Positions 24,013-32,109 are shown, counted from the first letter of the stretch. The stretch is 36,096 nucleotides of DNA from Desulfobacteraceae bacterium (GCA_011389855.1 JAABTM010000016.1:1-36096), one strand, 5' to 3'. The notes: a model not told the origin generated them from the sequence alone. Numbers and translations: made by a program.

Positions 24013-24074
24013 TCTCTCAGGCCGATGCGGCCATGTATCAGGCCAAGCAAAGAGGGGGCGGCTGGTCTTTTTGG
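23991..24074 (+). pseudogene. 3' fragment of a GGDEF (diguanylate cyclase) gene
   Basis: The frame at 23991 reads QTLISQADAAMYQAKQRGGG (24003-24062) and then WSFW. This is the highly conserved C-terminal helix of GGDEF domains (ADxAMYxAKxxGGG). Nothing upstream in this frame belongs to a GGDEF domain, because the HepT fragment occupies that DNA. It is a broken remnant. Confidence 0.75.
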
Positions 24075-24081
24075 CCAGAGC

Positions 24082-24690
24082 CTATCCGGCCGTCAGCTTG
24101 TCCAAATACCGGCTCATATCGACCGGGCCGACGGCGCGAAAATTGTCAAAGGTGATATCGGTGAAGCCGAGGCCCAGATCCTCCCGAATCCGCATGAAAA
24201 TACTCAGATAGTTGGTCAGAATCCGATTCTCCCATGGAAGGCCCAGTTTGTCGGCGATGGACCGGATGGCGGGCTTGGGACCCTCGATCTCCAGAAACTC
24301 GCCGAAGGGCATGGCGTCGAGGCAGAGTTCGGCGCCGCCCAGCTTGTAGGTCCGACGCCGCTTTTCGTAAATCTGCTCTTTGTGGAATCCCAGGGCCGTC
24401 AGGATTTGGTGCATCGTTTCGAAATCGCTCACCGTCACCTCCAGCTCCCGGCGGACCTTGTACTGGGGGTCGGCGTCTTCCGCATCCGATTTGTAGGTGA
24501 GAATCGCGGCGTTATCCTGGCGGAGCCGCAGCAGCGACCGGTTCCGGACCAGGGTGTCGTCGGCGTCTTCATACCGGATATTGGTCTCGAAAACCTCCCC
24601 GCGGTCCTCGGCGCCCAGCGCTTCGATGGCCCGCCGCAGACCTCCGACATCCCCGATGTGGAACTTAACTTCGATTTCGACCGGTTCCAT
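24082..24690 (-). CDS. class IV adenylate cyclase/CYTH-domain protein
   Basis: 202 residues. EIEVKF at residues 5-10 is the E-x-E-x-K signature of CYTH proteins. LLRLRQDNAAILTYK, VRRELEVTV, KRRRTYKL, LCLDAMPFGEFLEIEGP supply the basic and acidic strands of the triphosphate tunnel. The family includes CyaB adenylate cyclases and inorganic triphosphatases; sequence alone does not tell which. Divergent from rplM. The downstream end touches the GGDEF remnant. Confidence 0.85.
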   Translation of the reverse strand: MEPVEIEVKFHIGDVGGLRRAIEALGAEDRGEVFETNIRYEDADDTLVRNRSLLRLRQDNAAILTYKSDAEDADPQYKVRRELEVTVSDFETMHQILTALGFHKEQIYEKRRRTYKLGGAELCLDAMPFGEFLEIEGPKPAIRSIADKLGLPWENRILTNYLSIFMRIREDLGLGFTDITFDNFRAVGPVDMSRYLDKLTAG

Positions 24691-24790
24691 TTTTTCCGCT
24701 TTCCTTTAAATTGGGGGTTGTCACCAAAAAGAAAAAATTATATAAAGACGAGTTTGGGGTGTCAACATCCCTGACGGGGATATTTTTTTC

Positions 24791-24819
24791 TTGACACCGC
24801 GCCGTTCTTTATTTAGATA
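24791..24819 (+). promoter_or_regulatory. sigma-70 promoter for rplM-rpsI
   Basis: TTGACA at 24791-24796, a 17-bp spacer and TAGATA at 24814-24819. The start codon is 34 bases downstream. A small hairpin with a T run (ATCCC-TGACG-GGGAT, then seven T) lies just upstream at 24767-24789. Confidence 0.65.
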
Positions 24820-24852
24820 ATTTAGATTCTTTTGACGGGAGGATTGGACATC

Positions 24853-25287
24853 GTGAAGAAGTATACATACAGCGCGAAAAATTCAGACAATCAGGGCAAA
24901 TGGTGCATCATCGACGCCAACGGCGCGGTGCTCGGGCGGCTGGCCACGCTGGTGGCGACCCGCCTTCGGGGCAAACACAACCCCCTCTTCACCCCCCACA
25001 CGGATATGGGCGACCACGTCATCGTGATCAACGCCGACAAAATCGTCCTGACGGGCCGGAAGATGGATCAGAAAAACTACTACCGCCACAGCGGCTACAT
25101 CGGGGGGCTCAAGACCATCAACGCCAAGAAGCTGATGGAGAAAAAGCCCGAAGACATCGTGCGGTTCGCGGTCAAGGGGATGCTTCCCAAAAACCCCCTG
25201 GGCCGGAAAATCTTCAAGAAGCTCAAGGTCTACAAGGGCGACCACCATCCCCACGAGGCCCAGCAGCCCGAAGTGATCACTCTCTAA
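24853..25287 (+). CDS. rplM: 50S ribosomal protein L13
   Basis: 144 residues, close to E. coli L13. It has [53 protein letters not shown] and [21 protein letters not shown] chose GTG at 24853 because GGGAGGA lies nine bases upstream; the frame also has an earlier TTG at 24832. First gene of the rplM-rpsI operon. Confidence 0.97.
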   Translation: MKKYTYSAKNSDNQGKWCIIDANGAVLGRLATLVATRLRGKHNPLFTPHTDMGDHVIVINADKIVLTGRKMDQKNYYRHSGYIGGLKTINAKKLMEKKPEDIVRFAVKGMLPKNPLGRKIFKKLKVYKGDHHPHEAQQPEVITL

Positions 25288-25318
25288 TTTATAATTTATC
25301 AATCGGGGTATCGAATTC

Positions 25319-25714
25319 ATGGACAGACAGAACGTATATTACGCCACGGGAAGACGCAAAACCGCGGTCGCCAAAACATGGCTGTCGCCCGGAACCGGGA
25401 GCATCACCATCAACGGTCGGACGATGGAGGATTATTTTCCCCTGGAATCGGCCAAGATCCTCCTGACCCAGCCCCTCACCCTGACCAACAATCTGGACAG
25501 CTTCGACGTTCGGGTCACGGTCAAGGGCGGCGGCATCAACGGTCAGGTGGGCGCGGTCCGCCACGGCATCACCCGGGCCCTTTTGGAGGCCGACCCCGAT
25601 CTCCGGATCCAGCTCAAAAAAGCGGGCTTCGTCAAGCGGGATCCCCGGACCAAGGAACGGAAAAAATACGGTCAGCGCGGCGCCCGGGCCCGGTTCCAGT
25701 TCTCCAAGCGGTAA
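25319..25714 (+). CDS. rpsI: 30S ribosomal protein S9
   Basis: 131 residues, with [16 protein letters not shown] at the start and the basic C-terminal tail [19 protein letters not shown]...RARFQFSKR that reaches the P-site tRNA. It is 31 bp after rplM and is followed by a strong terminator. Confidence 0.97.
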   Translation: MDRQNVYYATGRRKTAVAKTWLSPGTGSITINGRTMEDYFPLESAKILLTQPLTLTNNLDSFDVRVTVKGGGINGQVGAVRHGITRALLEADPDLRIQLKKAGFVKRDPRTKERKKYGQRGARARFQFSKR

Positions 25715-25764
25715 GGGGTCTTTCCCGAAAAAAGATTATCCAGCCCATCGGCGGGGCCGTTTTC

Positions 25765-25792
25765 GTAGGGGCGAAAAATTTTTCGCCCCTAC
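25765..25792. repeat. perfect 28-bp palindrome (GTAGGGGCGAAAAAT and its complement)
   Basis: The left half GTAGGGGCGAAAAA (25765-25778) is the exact reverse complement of 25779-25792. A half copy lies at 15089-15103 at the end of the RNB gene. The form is that of a dispersed extragenic palindrome. Confidence 0.9.
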
Positions 25793-25811
25793 CGGCGTTC
25801 CCCTATATTTC

Positions 25812-25848
25812 AGGGAACAGGTCATTTGGACCTGTTCCCTTGTTTTTT
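25812..25848 (+). terminator. rho-independent terminator of rplM-rpsI
   Basis: A perfect 12-bp stem (AGGGAACAGGTC at 25812-25823 with 25829-25840), loop ATTTG, then TGTTTTTT. It also lies just beyond the stop of the convergent sigma-54 regulator gene. Confidence 0.9.
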
Positions 25849-25862
25849 GGGTTCCCGGTCCT

Positions 25863-27677
25863 TCATTTCCGGGCCTTGTCCGGGCCCCCTGCGGCGGCCA
25901 CCGCCCGAAGATCGATCCCGTAGCGCTTGGCCTTCCGGGCCACGGTGCTGTGATCGACCCCCAACAGCTTGGCGGCCTGCCGGGTGTTTTCCGAACGGGC
26001 CATGGCTTCTCGGATAACTTCCCGCTCCACGGCCTCCCGCGCGTCTTTCAAATTCAGTGATCCGGGCAGCCGGAAGGCTGGGGCGCCGAGCCCGGCGCCC
26101 TTGGTGATGGACGAGGGCAGGTGTTTGACGGAAAGCGCGTCTTCGTCGGCCGTGACCACTAGCCGTTCGACCATGTTCTGCAGTTCGCGCACGTTTCCAG
26201 GCCAGTCGTGGTCTTCCAGCACCGACATGAGTTCGTGGCCGAGGGTTCGGCTGACGTTGTACTTGCGGTTGAAGTGCTTGAGAAACATTAGGGCCAGGGG
26301 GAGAATGTCCTCCCGGCGGTCCCGCAGGGGGGCGATTTCGATGGGCACCACGTGAAGGCGATAAAAGAGGTCCATCCGGAAGTTTCCCTCCGAGACCATT
26401 TTCCGCAATTCCCGGTTGGTGGCGGCGATGATGCGCACGTCCAGGTCGATGTTCCGCGTACCGCCCAGCCGACGACACCGGCGGTCCTGGAGAGCCTTAA
26501 GGAGCTTGACCTGAAGGTTAAGAGGGAGTTCGCCGACCTCGTCGAGGAATAATGCGCCGCCGTTGGCCTGCTCGAAGAGTCCGGCCTTTCCGTTGCGGGC
26601 CGCGCTGGTGAACGCCCCCTTCTCGTAGCCGAAGAATTCGCTCTCCAAAAGGGATTCAGGGACGGCCCCGCAGTTTACCGACACAAAAGGGCATTCCCGC
26701 CGCTCGCTGAGCCGGTGAACGAGCCGGGCGAGCACATCCTTTCCCACCCCGCTCTCCCCCTGAAACAGAACGGTGGAATCGACCCGGGACACCCGAAGCA
26801 CCATGTCCAGCAGGCGCCGCATGGACGGGCTCTCGGCCACGATGCCCTGAAAGGCCTTCTCTTCCTCGCCGGCATCTCCGTTTTCGGGGTCCGGGCAGAT
26901 GGTCGTGATCTTCTTGATCTGGTCTTCGAGCCGTTTGAGTTCGGTGATGTCCCGGATGTTGACCACCTCCCGGACGATCTGACCGTGGCGGTCGGGAACC
27001 GGCGTACCGGTAAGAAAAATCTCGTTTCCGCTCGTCAGTCGCCGCTGGAGCGTCAGGGTCTTGCGATGGAATCGGGTCAGGCGGATGATCTCGGAGATCG
27101 CCGCCAGACAGATGTGGCGTTCCGTGGCGAGATCGTCGATCTTCTTTCCCGCTACGGCCGACGGCGCGATGCCGGTGATGCGCCCGAAGCTGGCGTTGAC
27201 GTTCAGGATGGTTTCGGCGTCCGCGAGGATGATCCCGTCGTAGGAATTCTCCAGGACCAGGGAAAGTTCCTTCTGGAGCCGGTTGACCCGTTCGTCGATC
27301 CCCTCGAAGGCGTCGGCGGGCTGGAAAAAGAGGATGTAGCCCCGGGGGTCGTCGGGACTTCCCTGGCGGCTGGCGCTGATCATGATGGACTCCCGCCCCC
27401 ACGGAAAGGGCGGCGGCGATTCCGGCAATCCCGAAACCAGCCAATCCACGAACCGGGGCTCCTCGATGAAAAACGTGACGGGCTTTCCCATCGCCCACCG
27501 GGGGGACGCGCCCAGCATCCGGTTGGCTTGAGAATTGATATAAATGATGCGGCATCCCGCGTCCAGGGCGACGATCCCCGTCGGGGACGACTCCAGAATC
27601 CTCAATACCTGTTTGGGCACACAGGCAGGGTAGGATTTGCCTGGCTCACAATCGAAGATTTCGGCGATTCCGTCCAT
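25863..27677 (-). CDS. PAS-domain sigma-54-dependent transcriptional activator with TyrR-like HTH
   Basis: 604 residues from the ATG at 27677. Two PAS domains (about 25-125 and 135-250) precede an AAA+ domain (about 278-515) with Walker A GESGVGKD (307-314), GAFTSA at 354-359 in place of the usual GAFTGA, Walker B LFLDEVGE, and NWPG-type DWPGNVREL. The C-terminal helix-turn-helix (ENTRQAAKLLGVDHSTVARKAKRYGI) resembles the TyrR type more than classical Fis. The PAS domains suggest a small-molecule or redox signal rather than phosphorylation. I set the start after the promoter at 27745-27773, because earlier in-frame Met codons overlap that promoter. It probably controls the adjacent TRAP and methyltransferase genes. 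Confidence 0.88.
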   Translation of the reverse strand: MDGIAEIFDCEPGKSYPACVPKQVLRILESSPTGIVALDAGCRIIYINSQANRMLGASPRWAMGKPVTFFIEEPRFVDWLVSGLPESPPPFPWGRESIMISASRQGSPDDPRGYILFFQPADAFEGIDERVNRLQKELSLVLENSYDGIILADAETILNVNASFGRITGIAPSAVAGKKIDDLATERHICLAAISEIIRLTRFHRKTLTLQRRLTSGNEIFLTGTPVPDRHGQIVREVVNIRDITELKRLEDQIKKITTICPDPENGDAGEEEKAFQGIVAESPSMRRLLDMVLRVSRVDSTVLFQGESGVGKDVLARLVHRLSERRECPFVSVNCGAVPESLLESEFFGYEKGAFTSAARNGKAGLFEQANGGALFLDEVGELPLNLQVKLLKALQDRRCRRLGGTRNIDLDVRIIAATNRELRKMVSEGNFRMDLFYRLHVVPIEIAPLRDRREDILPLALMFLKHFNRKYNVSRTLGHELMSVLEDHDWPGNVRELQNMVERLVVTADEDALSVKHLPSSITKGAGLGAPAFRLPGSLNLKDAREAVEREVIREAMARSENTRQAAKLLGVDHSTVARKAKRYGIDLRAVAAAGGPDKARK

Positions 27678-27744
27678 GATGCTTGATCGGTTGGGTGAAC
27701 AGTAACCGCCCCGTGAATCGGGCGGGTCTATACAGGCAATCTCC

Positions 27745-27773
27745 ATCATAAAGCATGGAGGCCCGAAACGCAA
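27745..27773 (-). promoter_or_regulatory. sigma-70 promoter of the sigma-54 activator gene
   Basis: On the - strand TTGCGT (27773-27768), a 17-bp spacer and TATGAT (27750-27745). The leader to the ATG at 27677 would be about 60 nt. It follows the terminator of the enoyl-CoA hydratase gene, so the regulator is its own transcription unit. Confidence 0.6.
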
Positions 27774-27807
27774 AAATCCGACCACAACCGCCCATGCCCG
27801 GAAAAGC

Positions 27808-27837
27808 GAAAGGGCGCCCCTCGCGGGGCGCCCTTTC
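27808..27837 (-). terminator. terminator after the TRAP/enoyl-CoA hydratase operon
   Basis: A perfect 13-bp stem (27808-27820 with 27825-27837) and a 4-base loop, 29 bases past the hydratase stop codon. On the - strand it is followed by GCTTTTCC, a weak U tract. Confidence 0.7.
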
Positions 27838-27865
27838 CTGTCCCATCCGAGCGGTTGCCGTATGG

Positions 27866-28651
27866 CTAGAACGTATCGTCGTTCCAGACCGGATCCCGTT
27901 TGGCCAGAAAGGCCGTAAACCCCTCGGTGGCGTTCACGCTGACGGCCTGCTGGGCCATCATCTCCTTTGCGAACATGTAGGCCTGCCACTCGGTCATTTC
28001 CACCTGGGCGTAGAAGTTCTGCTTGGAGCAGTGGATCGCGTACTTACTCGTTTTGCAGATGTCCTTAGCAGCCTCCAGGGTCTTTTCGTGAAGCTGGTCG
28101 TCCGGGAAGACCCAGTTGACGAGCCCCATTTCCCGGGATTCCTCCGCGCTGTAGAGTTTGGCTGTCATGAGCATTTCCATGCACTTTTTCTGCCCAACCG
28201 CCCGGCTGACCGCCACCGTCGGGGTGGTGCAATTGTAGCTGTATATCATCCCGGTCATGCCGAACTGGGCCTTTTCCGCGCCCGCGGTGATCAGGTCGCA
28301 CCCGGCCACGAGGTGGCATCCGCCGGCCATGGCGACGCCGTGCACCTCGGCGATGACGCACTGGGGAATCGACCGGATGGCGGTCATGAGGTTGAAAGAG
28401 GTGTGGAAGAGTTTCCGGATATTGGCCAGGGGCTGGTTGAGGATCTCGCTCCGGTCGTGGCCGGCGCAAAAGATCGGGCCGTTCGCCCGGAGGATGATGA
28501 CCTTGACGGCATGACGCCTGGCCGCGTCTCTGAGGCACTCGGTAATCTCCTCCTCCGCCGCCGCGCCTAAAGCGTTTCGTTTTTCAGGCATGTTCAGGGT
28601 CAGGATTCCGATTTCGTCCTGCTCTTCATACAGGATGGACTGATAACTCAT
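27866..28651 (-). CDS. enoyl-CoA hydratase/isomerase family protein
   Basis: 261 residues, typical crotonase size. NMPEKRNALGAAAEEEI is the start of the fold, FCAGHDRSEI forms the CoA-side oxyanion region, and HGVAMAGGCHLVAGCDLITAG the second. The catalytic Glu positions cannot be assigned with certainty: the usual Glu in the second motif region is not obvious (GMTGMIYSYNCTTP). Thus dehydratase, hydrolase or isomerase activity are all open. It lies 64 bp after dctM on the same strand, so it is probably the last gene of the TRAP operon. This suggests the imported compound is processed as a CoA thioester. Confidence 0.85.
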   Translation of the reverse strand: MSYQSILYEEQDEIGILTLNMPEKRNALGAAAEEEITECLRDAARRHAVKVIILRANGPIFCAGHDRSEILNQPLANIRKLFHTSFNLMTAIRSIPQCVIAEVHGVAMAGGCHLVAGCDLITAGAEKAQFGMTGMIYSYNCTTPTVAVSRAVGQKKCMEMLMTAKLYSAEESREMGLVNWVFPDDQLHEKTLEAAKDICKTSKYAIHCSKQNFYAQVEMTEWQAYMFAKEMMAQQAVSVNATEGFTAFLAKRDPVWNDDTF

Positions 28652-28715
28652 GGAACGTCTCCTTTCGCCGGGGCGCCAATGGGATCCTGGCGGCCGCGGC
28701 CTTTTCCGGTGGTTG

Positions 28716-30050
28716 TTATTTGTTCGCCAGCATCAATTCGGGCAGGTACAGGGCCAGATCCTGCCAGAAAAACAGGATGATCAGGACCAAAAACTGGATT
28801 AAGATAAACGGCACGCAGCCATAATAGATGTCGGTCAACTTGACCTCCGGCGGCGCGATGCCGTGGAGGTAGAAGATGGAGTAGGCGAACGGCGGCGTGA
28901 TGTAGCTGATCTGCAGCGTGATGCAGAACATCATGGCGAACCAGAGCGGATCCCACCCCATGGTTTTGACGATCGGGCCGAAGATGGGGATGATCACCAG
29001 CAGGATGCCGATCCAGTCCATGAACATGCCCAGCACGAAGATGAGGGCGAGCATCACGAGCAGGAGCATGTTGGGCCCCACGTTCAACCCCAGCAGGAAA
29101 CCCGAGATGAGATCGCCGCCGCCCAGCTTGTTGAAGGTCGACATGAAGAACTTGGCGCCGAGAACCAGCCACATGATGAAGGTGCTGATCTTCAGCGCGC
29201 TGTAGCCGGTCTCCTTGAGCATGTTGAGGTTGAGCTTTCCATAGCCGGCGGTGATGATCAGGGCGCCCAGCCCCCCGAGGGCGGCCGCTTCGGTGGGCGC
29301 CGCGAGGCCGAAGAAGATGCTGCCCAGAACGAAGAAGACCAGGGCCGCCGGCGGCAGGCCCGAGACCACCAGAAGCCGCACCACTTCCATCCGGGTGTAC
29401 TGGGCGGCCTCCTCTTTCGTCAACGGGGGGCCCATTTCGGGTTTGAAGAAGCAGGCGCCGCCGATATACAGGATGTACAAACCGGCCATGAGCAGACCCG
29501 GAAGGACCGCCGCCATGAACAGAAGGGAGATGGAGACGCCGGCGACCGGTCCGTACAGGATCATCATGATGCTCGGGGGGATGATCACGCCCAGCCCGCC
29601 GCCGGCGCAAACGGCGCCGCTGGCGATCCTTTTGCTGTACCCGTATTTGAGCATCGACGGCATGGCGATCAGACCGATGGCGATGACCGACGCCCCGGCG
29701 ATGCCGGTGCAGGCCGCGAAGAGGGTGGCGATGCCCATGGTGGCGATGGCCAGTCCGCCCCGGATCGGGCCCAGCAAGAGGCGAAGGCCGAGATAAAGAT
29801 TTTCGGCGATCTGGGCCTTTTCGAGCACCACCCCCATGTAGACGAACAACGGGATGGCCAGCAGGGACCAGCCGGACATGACGCCGAAGGTGTTCAGCGC
29901 CGCCTGGTACGAGGCCAGGCCGGTGCCGAAGGCGAAAGCGCCGAAAATGATGCCCAGGCCGGCCAGCATGAAAGCGACCGGAAACCCGATGACAACGCCG
30001 CCCAGGAGACCGATGACCATCAACACCGCGTAGATTTCATTTGTCGTCAT
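28716..30050 (-). CDS. dctM: TRAP transporter large permease (DctM)
   Basis: 444 residues with about a dozen hydrophobic segments. Typical pieces are GFPVAFMLAGLGIIFG, LLAIPLFVYMGVVLEKA, ACTGIAGASVIAIGLIAMPSMLKYGYSK, GGGLGVIIPPSIMMILYG and FGLAAPTEAAALGGLGALI. It is the sodium-coupled membrane subunit. The start overlaps dctQ by 14 bp. Confidence 0.95.
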   Translation of the reverse strand: MTTNEIYAVLMVIGLLGGVVIGFPVAFMLAGLGIIFGAFAFGTGLASYQAALNTFGVMSGWSLLAIPLFVYMGVVLEKAQIAENLYLGLRLLLGPIRGGLAIATMGIATLFAACTGIAGASVIAIGLIAMPSMLKYGYSKRIASGAVCAGGGLGVIIPPSIMMILYGPVAGVSISLLFMAAVLPGLLMAGLYILYIGGACFFKPEMGPPLTKEEAAQYTRMEVVRLLVVSGLPPAALVFFVLGSIFFGLAAPTEAAALGGLGALIITAGYGKLNLNMLKETGYSALKISTFIMWLVLGAKFFMSTFNKLGGGDLISGFLLGLNVGPNMLLLVMLALIFVLGMFMDWIGILLVIIPIFGPIVKTMGWDPLWFAMMFCITLQISYITPPFAYSIFYLHGIAPPEVKLTDIYYGCVPFILIQFLVLIILFFWQDLALYLPELMLANK

Positions 30051-30552
30051 CAGCGCCTCCCTTGACTGCCGTAACCAGGTTGGGAATGAAATTGGCGATC
30101 GACTGCAGCATGAGCAGGGCGAACGTCAGGGGCATGACCGCCTTGTAGTGGTAGACAGGAGGATGCCAGGAACTGACGATGGAGACCTCCCGCATCCGGA
30201 CCGCGTTCACGAAATCGAGCCAGGTTGCGTGGAGCATGAAACTGCACAGGGGAAACATGATCAGGAGATAAAACACGCATTCGAGGATCGCCCGGACCCG
30301 GGGAGAGAATTTCTGGTGGATCACGTCGACGCGAACGTGCGCGTTGTGCTTGAGCGTATAGGCGCCGGCCAGCATAAAGTTGGTCCCGTAAATCATGTAG
30401 TTGATGTCAAAGGCCCAATCCGTGCTCCGGCCGGTGAAAAAGCGGGTGAACAGGTCGATGCAGACCGAGGCGATCAGCGCCAGAAAGAGCCAGGACACGG
30501 CCTTGCCCACCCACTCGTTGAGGGTGTTGATGCCATGGAGAATGATTTTCAT
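30037..30552 (-). CDS. dctQ: TRAP transporter small permease (DctQ)
   Basis: 171 residues with four hydrophobic segments. The N-terminal half has the family pattern WLFLALIASVCIDLFTRF and TLKHNAHVRVDVIHQKFSPRVRA, where the HVRVDV motif is diagnostic. It pairs with DctM in the membrane. It follows dctP after 66 bp. Confidence 0.92.
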   Translation of the reverse strand: MKIILHGINTLNEWVGKAVSWLFLALIASVCIDLFTRFFTGRSTDWAFDINYMIYGTNFMLAGAYTLKHNAHVRVDVIHQKFSPRVRAILECVFYLLIMFPLCSFMLHATWLDFVNAVRMREVSIVSSWHPPVYHYKAVMPLTFALLMLQSIANFIPNLVTAVKGGADDDK

Positions 30553-30618
30553 ATAACCGCGCTCCCTGTGGGCGGGACCGGCCGGGCGGGCCGGCCGGCC
30601 CCGGTGTCCGGATGAGGT

Positions 30619-31722
30619 TTACAGCAGGTCGTTGACGAACTTGATGTATTCCCCGTACCCTTCTTTTTCGAAGAACTCCTTGTGCAGGCGCATGTACTCG
30701 GCCATTTCCGGATCCTCTTTCATCTTGATCCGGTAGAATTCGGCGGCCTTCTCGTGAATGAACTGGCCCACCTCCATGGGGATGACGGCGACCTCGGCCT
30801 TGTGCACCTTCTCGGCCTTGCGCATGGCCAGAAAATCGAGGAACAGGGACTCGGACAGGGACCATTTCATGGCCTCGAAGGAGGCCTCCTTGATCCGCTC
30901 CCGCAGGTCGGCCGGAACTTTCGCCCACTCCGCCTTGTTCACGAAAAACATCAGGTTGCACGGCGAGGAGCTGTAGGGATTGAAGTAGATGTACTTGGCC
31001 GCGTCGGCGAATCCCAAGGGAATGTCGCCGAAGAAGTTGGCGAACTCGCAGGCGTCGATCACGCCGCGCTCCATGGCGGGGATGACCTCTCCGGCGGGCA
31101 TGCCCACCACCGAGCATCCGGCGTGCTTAAAGACGTCGCCGCGCACGCCCACCGACCGGATCTTGAGCTTCTGCAGATCCTCTATGGAGTTGATCGGCTT
31201 GGTCGAATAGACGAAGGTCTCGGTGGTCTGCATGGCGCTGGGCAGGATCTTGACCCCGAACTGCTCCATGCCGATCTTCTCGAGAAGCTTCCACACGTCG
31301 GTTTCGTAGTTCTTGGTGTCCTGCACATCCTTTGTGCCGTGGTAGAAGGCCATCTTCTCCACCGGTCCCAGGCCCGGGGCCGAGCAGTACATGCCGCTGG
31401 TCCAGTTGGTGCGCATGGTATAGCACGTACAGGCCAGCCCGGCGGGAATGATGCCGCGCTGGACCGCGTTCCAGGTCTCGTAGCCGGGAACGATCTCGTT
31501 GGCGGAAAAACGCTCGAATTTCACCCGGCCGTGGGTCCAGTTTTCAATGAAGTCCAGGGTGCGCATCTGCAAATAGTGCAGACCGCTTCCCCGGGGCCAG
31601 GAGGACTGAACCTTCCAGACGAATTCGGGTTTTTCGGCCGCCGCCGCTGCCGCGGGCAGCATGAACGCCGCCGCCAGAATCACCGCCAGACCGACCGCCA
31701 ACACCTTGCTCACGTTTTTCAT
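30619..31722 (-). CDS. dctP: TRAP transporter substrate-binding protein (DctP)
   Basis: 367 residues. Signal peptide MKNVSKVLAVGLAVILAAAF plus an Ala-rich end, cleavage near residue 28. The mature part has the DctP fold: KVQSSWPRGSGLHYLQMRTLDFI at the start, the central LQKLKIRSVGVRGDVFKHAG with the carboxylate-binding Arg expected here (IRSVG), and VIPAMERGVIDACEFANF. DctP proteins bind organic acids in the periplasm. RBS GGGAGG is five bases upstream of the ATG. First gene of the operon dctP-dctQ-dctM-hydratase. Confidence 0.93.
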   Translation of the reverse strand: MKNVSKVLAVGLAVILAAAFMLPAAAAAAEKPEFVWKVQSSWPRGSGLHYLQMRTLDFIENWTHGRVKFERFSANEIVPGYETWNAVQRGIIPAGLACTCYTMRTNWTSGMYCSAPGLGPVEKMAFYHGTKDVQDTKNYETDVWKLLEKIGMEQFGVKILPSAMQTTETFVYSTKPINSIEDLQKLKIRSVGVRGDVFKHAGCSVVGMPAGEVIPAMERGVIDACEFANFFGDIPLGFADAAKYIYFNPYSSSPCNLMFFVNKAEWAKVPADLRERIKEASFEAMKWSLSESLFLDFLAMRKAEKVHKAEVAVIPMEVGQFIHEKAAEFYRIKMKEDPEMAEYMRLHKEFFEKEGYGEYIKFVNDLL

Positions 31723-31764
31723 AAATGCCTCCCTTTTTTCCGTTAGTTATGGTTGACTACGGTT

Positions 31765-31781
31765 GTCGAGTGCATCTCGAC
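31765..31781. promoter_or_regulatory. inverted repeat in the predicted dctP leader
   Basis: GTCGAG-TGCAT-CTCGAC, perfect 6-bp arms, centred about 50 bases upstream of the dctP ATG. It may be an operator or a leader hairpin. Confidence 0.4.
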
Positions 31782-31952
31782 CTGAACCGGACTTTCCGGG
31801 AACCGTCATTGGGCCAGGGCTCGATCCGGACGATGGGGGGTGTTCCGACCATTTTGGCGCCCTGCTTGCAGTGCGTCCCGTCTTTTCCACTCGGGACCGC
31901 CGGCGAAAATGCACCGGGTCCACTTGATCGCCCGATGGTCGATGTATTGAAA

Positions 31953-31968
31953 AGCAACTCCTATGCCA
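31953..31968 (-). promoter_or_regulatory. sigma-54 promoter (-24/-12) facing dctP
   Basis: On the - strand TGGCAT (31968-31963), AGGAG, TTGCT (31957-31953). It has the invariant GG-N10-GC and only one mismatch to TGGCAC-N5-TTGCW. The leader to the dctP start would be about 220 nt. A pair of dyads lies 77-123 bp upstream. Confidence 0.6.
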
Positions 31969-32002
31969 GGGAGTTTTATCGAGGGGTTCTCCCTGCCCGT
32001 TG

Positions 32003-32109
32003 GGCGGTCAGGGTAGAGTAGCGGTCCGGGATGGGGGAACTCCGCGGTGTCCATTCGCAACAGAAAAAAGGGTTGTTGCAATTTTGCACCAGATTCAGGC
32101 GGGCAAAAG
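32003..32109 (+). repeat. diverged ~107-bp repeat, copy A
   Basis: It shares GGCGGTYARGG, TCCGGRATGGGG, CAACAG and TTGTTGCAATTTTGCACCA with copy B (32160-32267), 157 bp apart. The two copies line up along their full length with scattered differences. Confidence 0.8.
32045..32091. promoter_or_regulatory. dyad pair A, candidate enhancer for the dctP promoter
   Basis: TGTTGCA-ATTT-TGCACCA at 32074-32091 is a near-perfect 18-bp dyad. A degenerate partner (CGGTGTC-CATT-CGCAACA) is at 32045-32062, with centres 29 bp apart. The pair is behind the -24/-12 element at 31953-31968. Confidence 0.5.

Noticed and set aside
24832-24852. TTG start for rplM, seven codons upstream
   Set aside because: The GGGAGGA ribosome-binding site falls inside that stretch and is well placed for the GTG at 24853.
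27677-27989. N-terminal extension of the sigma-54 activator by about 104 codons
   Set aside because: It would read through the enoyl-CoA hydratase end, its terminator and the TTGCGT-N17-TATGAT promoter.
31725-32021. 98-codon + strand frame in the dctP-methyltransferase gap
   Set aside because: No family features, no good RBS, and it runs through the repeats and the sigma-54 element.
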